A stretch of DNA of 41,351 nt, from contig JACRLW010000055.1 in NCBI GenBank assembly GCA_016235155.1, positions 1-41,351 of the forward strand. Direction: 5' to 3'. The translations under genes and the position numbers were made by a program. The stretch is from Planctomycetota bacterium. GTDB lineage: Bacteria > Planctomycetota > UBA1135 > UBA2386. Under the pieces are notes generated by a model that saw only the letters and a list, made by a program, of their open reading frames with translations, made no database searches and was not told the DNA's origin. Shown in pieces: positions 38,114-41,351 of the stretch; position 1 is the stretch's first letter; the number at the start of each line of letters is the position of its first letter.

Positions 38114-40740
38114 CGGACGACGAGCAGGTCGACGACCAAGACGCTCCCGGCGAGTCGCTCGACCGTCCGTCGCGAGTCGACGAGCGCATGGCCGAACTGC
38201 TCGCCGACGAGTCGCGCTCCCCGCACGCGCTCAAGCGCGCGATCACGGCGGAGGCGCCGGCCGAGGCCGACGACCTGCTCGCGCGCGTGAACGCGATGGA
38301 GTTCCTCGACACCGTCGTCGGCGAACTCGGCGGCGAGTTGCCCGAACAGCTCGGCAGCTACCGCATCGTCGGCGTGCTCGGCCGCGGCGGCATGGGAACC
38401 GTGTTCGAGGCCTTCGACGACACGCTCGAGCGCGTGGTCGCGTTGAAGGTCCTGGCACCCGGGCTCGGCGCCGATCCGCGGATGCGCAAGCGCTTCCGCA
38501 CCGAGGCGCGCGCCAGCGCCACGCTGCACCACCAGCACATCGTCCCGATCTACGGCTTCTGCGAAGCGGGCGGGCACCTCTACTTCGCGATGGAGCGCGT
38601 CGACGGCATCAGCCTCGACAAGCACATCGCGAACGCGCGCCGCGCGAAACGGCCGCTGATGGATTGGCGTGAAGCGGCGCGTCGGTTCGCCGGCGTCGCC
38701 GACGCGCTCTCGCACGCGCATCGCCGCGGCATCCTCCACCGCGACGTGAAGCCGGGGAACATCCTCGTGCATCCCGACGGCTCGCTCGCGCTGGCGGACT
38801 TCGGACTGTCGAAGATCGCCGGCGACCAGTCGCTCACCGTGACGCAGCACGGCGGCTTCCTCGGCACCTTGCACTACGCGGCCCCCGAGCAGGCGCGCGC
38901 GAAACCGGTGAGCGAGGCGAGCGACCTCTACAGCCTCGGCGCGACGATCTACGAGACGATCACCGGCCGCCTGCCGCTCGAGGGACCGACGACGGAGGCG
39001 ATGCTGCACGCGCTGCTGCACGGCGCGCACCCGCCGCTGCGGCGAGTCGTGCCAAAGGCGCCGCGTGACCTCGAGCTCGTGCTCGACAAACTGCTCAGCA
39101 AGGAGCCGGAGGATCGCTACACGGACGGCGAAGCACTGGCGCGCGACCTGCAGCGCGTCGCGGACGACGAGCCGGTGACCGTTCGTCGCCGCTCGTTCGT
39201 GACGCGCGCATGGCGGATCGCGCGCAAGCACCGCGCGCTGAGTTCGGTCATCGCGGTCGCAAGCGTCCTGCTGCTCGTCTCGCTCGGGTTGTCGTGGCAG
39301 ATGATCTCGCGCGAACGCGCGGCGCGGCAGACGCGTCACGACAACCGCATCGCGCAGGCGGTCGCCGCCGCGGAGACGGAACTCGGCGCGCTCGACGGTC
39401 CATCCGGCCTCTTCGGCGTGCTCGTCGGCGTACCGAGCGCGTCGCCGACTCGGAGCGAGGTCGTCGACCTGCTCGAGATGGCCGCGAAGGAGCTGCCGGC
39501 CAGCGACCGCGTCACCGCGATCCGCGCCGCGTTCGCCGACGACCCGTCGCCCGCCGCCACCACCGCGCTGCGACAGGGCCGCGGCTTCGTCGCGCTCGCG
39601 TCGCTCGACGGTCGCATCGCCGCGCTCGAGGACGCCGGCTCGTTCTCGCGCAGCGATCCGGTGGTCTGGCTCGAGCTCTACCGTCTGTACTTCGCGCGCG
39701 CCGTGGCGCGCCTGACCGCGTCGGTCGGCGACGTCGACGCGGCGGTGCGCGATCTCCTGCGCGCGTCGGTGCGGCGTCCCGGCGCGTTCGCGCCCGCCTT
39801 GCTCGCCGCGTTCATCGACTGGCGGCAGGAGCACGGCGTCGCCGCGCTCGTGTCGCAGATCGATCGCGTGCTCGAGAAGGCCCACGACACCTTTGCGCGG
39901 CAGCTCGTCGCCGCGCTGTTGCGCACCGCCGCGGCGCCGTCGCGCTCCGCCGGCGCGCATCTGTTCGAGCTCGCGCTGAGTTCGCCCGTGCGACGCGAGT
40001 TGCTGGCCGCGGCCGATCGCTATGCGGCCGAGCCCGTCACGGCGTTGGCCGAGTCGACCCTCGAGGCCGGCGGTCTCGAGCAGGCGCTCGCGGCGGCGGC
40101 GAACCGCGCGGCCGCGGGCTTCGCGAACGAGACCGAGCGCCGCGATGCCCTGGCGATCCTCGCGTCCGCGCTCGACGTCGAGGTTGCGCCGCGCTCCGCC
40201 CTGCAATCGTGGCGCGTCGTCCACGCCTTCCTCGCCGACTCGCAACGCGTCGCGCGTCGCATCGACGAACTCGCGCTCCAGGCGCCGATCGTCCTGCGTG
40301 GTCTCGCCGACGCGCTCGAACTCGACCTGCCCGGCGACGTGTTCACCCGGCTGCGCGACGCGATCGCGCAGTGGACCGCGGTCGCGACCGCGGATGCGCG
40401 CGTCCTCGCGATCCGCGCGCGGTTCGCCGAACGGACCGGCGACGCGGCGGGCGCGCTCGCGGCGGCGGAGGATTGGGCGCGCGCGGAGCCCGACGAAGCG
40501 GAGCCCTATCTCGCGCGGCTGCGCGCCCGGCTGCTCGTCGCGAGCGGACTCGACTGGATCAGCTGGATCGGCGTCGACGGCGCTCGCGTGTTCCAGTTGA
40601 GCCTCGATGCGGGTCTCGCGTCACGGCAGATCCAGGACGCGTTCCGCGGCGCGATCTCCCGGGCGGAACTGGCCGACCAGACCGCACTCGCCGAGCAACT
40701 CCGCGCCCTCGCGCGCAAGTTCGAAGGAGCCGGCTCGTGA
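38110..40740 (+). CDS. transmembrane Ser/Thr protein kinase (Hanks type)
   Basis: An 876-aa receptor-like kinase. The GTG start overlaps the sigma factor stop by 4 bp. An acidic N-terminus (1-80) is followed by the kinase domain: glycine loop LGRGGMGTVFEAF (90-102), K113 in VALKVL, catalytic loop HRDVKPGN (210-217, D212), DFG 230-232, APE 258-260 and DLYSLGA. A single transmembrane helix lies at about 377-397 (VIAVASVLLLVSLGLSW). The outer part of about 480 residues is Ala-rich and alpha-helical with TPR-like pairs (GALAAAEDWARAEPDEAEPY) and no named domain. All key kinase residues are present, so it is probably active. The cytoplasmic kinase and outside sensor suit signal relay to the adjacent sigma factor. 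Confidence 0.9.
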   Translation: MTDDEQVDDQDAPGESLDRPSRVDERMAELLADESRSPHALKRAITAEAPAEADDLLARVNAMEFLDTVVGELGGELPEQLGSYRIVGVLGRGGMGTVFEAFDDTLERVVALKVLAPGLGADPRMRKRFRTEARASATLHHQHIVPIYGFCEAGGHLYFAMERVDGISLDKHIANARRAKRPLMDWREAARRFAGVADALSHAHRRGILHRDVKPGNILVHPDGSLALADFGLSKIAGDQSLTVTQHGGFLGTLHYAAPEQARAKPVSEASDLYSLGATIYETITGRLPLEGPTTEAMLHALLHGAHPPLRRVVPKAPRDLELVLDKLLSKEPEDRYTDGEALARDLQRVADDEPVTVRRRSFVTRAWRIARKHRALSSVIAVASVLLLVSLGLSWQMISRERAARQTRHDNRIAQAVAAAETELGALDGPSGLFGVLVGVPSASPTRSEVVDLLEMAAKELPASDRVTAIRAAFADDPSPAATTALRQGRGFVALASLDGRIAALEDAGSFSRSDPVVWLELYRLYFARAVARLTASVGDVDAAVRDLLRASVRRPGAFAPALLAAFIDWRQEHGVAALVSQIDRVLEKAHDTFARQLVAALLRTAAAPSRSAGAHLFELALSSPVRRELLAAADRYAAEPVTALAESTLEAGGLEQALAAAANRAAAGFANETERRDALAILASALDVEVAPRSALQSWRVVHAFLADSQRVARRIDELALQAPIVLRGLADALELDLPGDVFTRLRDAIAQWTAVATADARVLAIRARFAERTGDAAGALAAAEDWARAEPDEAEPYLARLRARLLVASGLDWISWIGVDGARVFQLSLDAGLASRQIQDAFRGAISRAELADQTALAEQLRALARKFEGAGS

Positions 40741-41351
40741 GCGACCGACAGTCCCAGATCCCGGTGCGGCCACGGACGCGGCTCGTGAAAGTCGTCCTGT
40801 CGATCGCCGGCGCCGTCGTCGTGCTCGCTATCGGCTTCGTCCTCGCCGACCGCCTCTTCGACGAGACACCCGGGACGGCGGCCCCGACTCCGGACGCCGG
40901 TCCGGACCGCGGCAAGCCTTCGAGCGGGACCCAGGAACCGGTCGCGCGGATCTTCCAGCCGGATCCCGGCACCGCGGCGGCCGCAGTCGGCGCCGACGGC
41001 GTTGCCGGTCGCGTGCTCGATCCCGACGGCAATCCGCTCGCTGCGGCGGAGGTGATCCTGCTGCGCTTGACGAGCCCGTGGCCGGAGGAGCGCGCGGAGG
41101 AACTCGCGCACGTCTTCAGCGGCAGCGACGGGACCTTCCGGTTCGCGACGCGACGCGACGTGGACCTCGCGCTGGAGGTCGTGCACGCCGGCATGGCGAG
41201 GCAGCGCATCCCGGCGCCGAAGGAACTCCGCTCCATCGACGTGCGGCTCGAACCGGGCTTCGACGTGTCCGGCGTGGTCCGCGCGGCCGGCGGCGGTCAA
41301 CTCGGACTGCGCGGCGTGCCGGTCGATCTGGAGCCCGGCGCGTTCGGCACG
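40737..41351 (+). CDS. membrane-anchored carboxypeptidase-regulatory-like domain protein (cut by window end)
   Basis: Partial gene with 205 codons in the window and an open 3' end. The GTG start overlaps the kinase stop (GTGA), the third gene of a coupled trio. The protein begins MSDRQSQIPVRPRTRLVK and has one transmembrane helix (about 18-37, VVLSIAGAVVVLAIGFVLAD). A Pro/Gly/Thr linker is followed by a beta-sandwich domain of carboxypeptidase-regulatory type, with VAGRVLDPDGNPLAAAEVIL and SGSDGTFRFATR. A second such domain seems to begin at VSGVVRAAGGGQLG. Such domains sit outside the membrane. It may be a co-sensor or target of the kinase system; its true function is unknown. Confidence 0.75.
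   Translation, partial: MSDRQSQIPVRPRTRLVKVVLSIAGAVVVLAIGFVLADRLFDETPGTAAPTPDAGPDRGKPSSGTQEPVARIFQPDPGTAAAAVGADGVAGRVLDPDGNPLAAAEVILLRLTSPWPEERAEELAHVFSGSDGTFRFATRRDVDLALEVVHAGMARQRIPAPKELRSIDVRLEPGFDVSGVVRAAGGGQLGLRGVPVDLEPGAFGT

Overview
The window is a 41 kb piece of a high-GC bacterial chromosome. The best guess for the source is a planctomycete-like lineage (Planctomycetota). The reasons are the ECF sigma factor overlapping a transmembrane Ser/Thr kinase, and the many secreted FG-GAP, kelch, beta-helix and glycine-rich proteins that end in one related C-terminal module. The taxonomic call is an inference; the 16S/23S sequences in the window could settle it.

Positions 1-4180 hold an rRNA operon on the + strand: the 3' end of 16S, tRNA-Ile(GAU), tRNA-Ala(UGC), a boxA-like site, 23S with an RNase III-type processing stem, 5S, and a strong terminator hairpin. 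A long collinear run on the - strand (18.5 kb down to 4.0 kb) meets it head-on. In transcription order it encodes a HEAT-repeat lipoprotein, an unknown lipoprotein, a YgiQ-type radical SAM protein, a secreted M1 aminopeptidase, a secreted beta-helix protein, an M17 leucyl aminopeptidase, a compact SAM-I-clan riboswitch, a trans-sulfuration enzyme (MetB/MetZ type), an aspartokinase-homoserine dehydrogenase fusion without ACT domains, and aspartate-semialdehyde dehydrogenase. The last three are an overlapping cassette for aspartate to homoserine to methionine precursors, and the riboswitch gives it a plausible SAM feedback. The asd frame does not stop at its usual end; it runs antisense through the rRNA terminator and the whole 5S gene.

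Positions 18.67-20.16 kb hold a coupled + strand pair: a leucine-dehydrogenase-type enzyme and a small thioesterase. From 20.17 to 26.61 kb the - strand encodes a kelch protein, a SAM methyltransferase, a large FG-GAP protein made of two tandem halves, and a glycine-rich secreted protein. Across a 195-bp divergent spacer holding a (GA)11 repeat, a giant RHS/YD-repeat gene runs on the + strand (26.8-33.0 kb). It is cut in two by one in-frame TAG. Its C-terminal tip has visibly lower GC and is followed by a small two-helix membrane protein, which looks like a polymorphic toxin tip with a candidate immunity protein.

Next come a decayed queA remnant, a subtilisin-like protease with the shared C-terminal module, and at the right edge an overlapping trio (ECF sigma factor, receptor-like kinase, membrane-anchored regulatory-like-domain protein cut by the window end). 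No insertion sequence, integrase or CRISPR array was seen. All assignments are by reading motifs; no database search was run.
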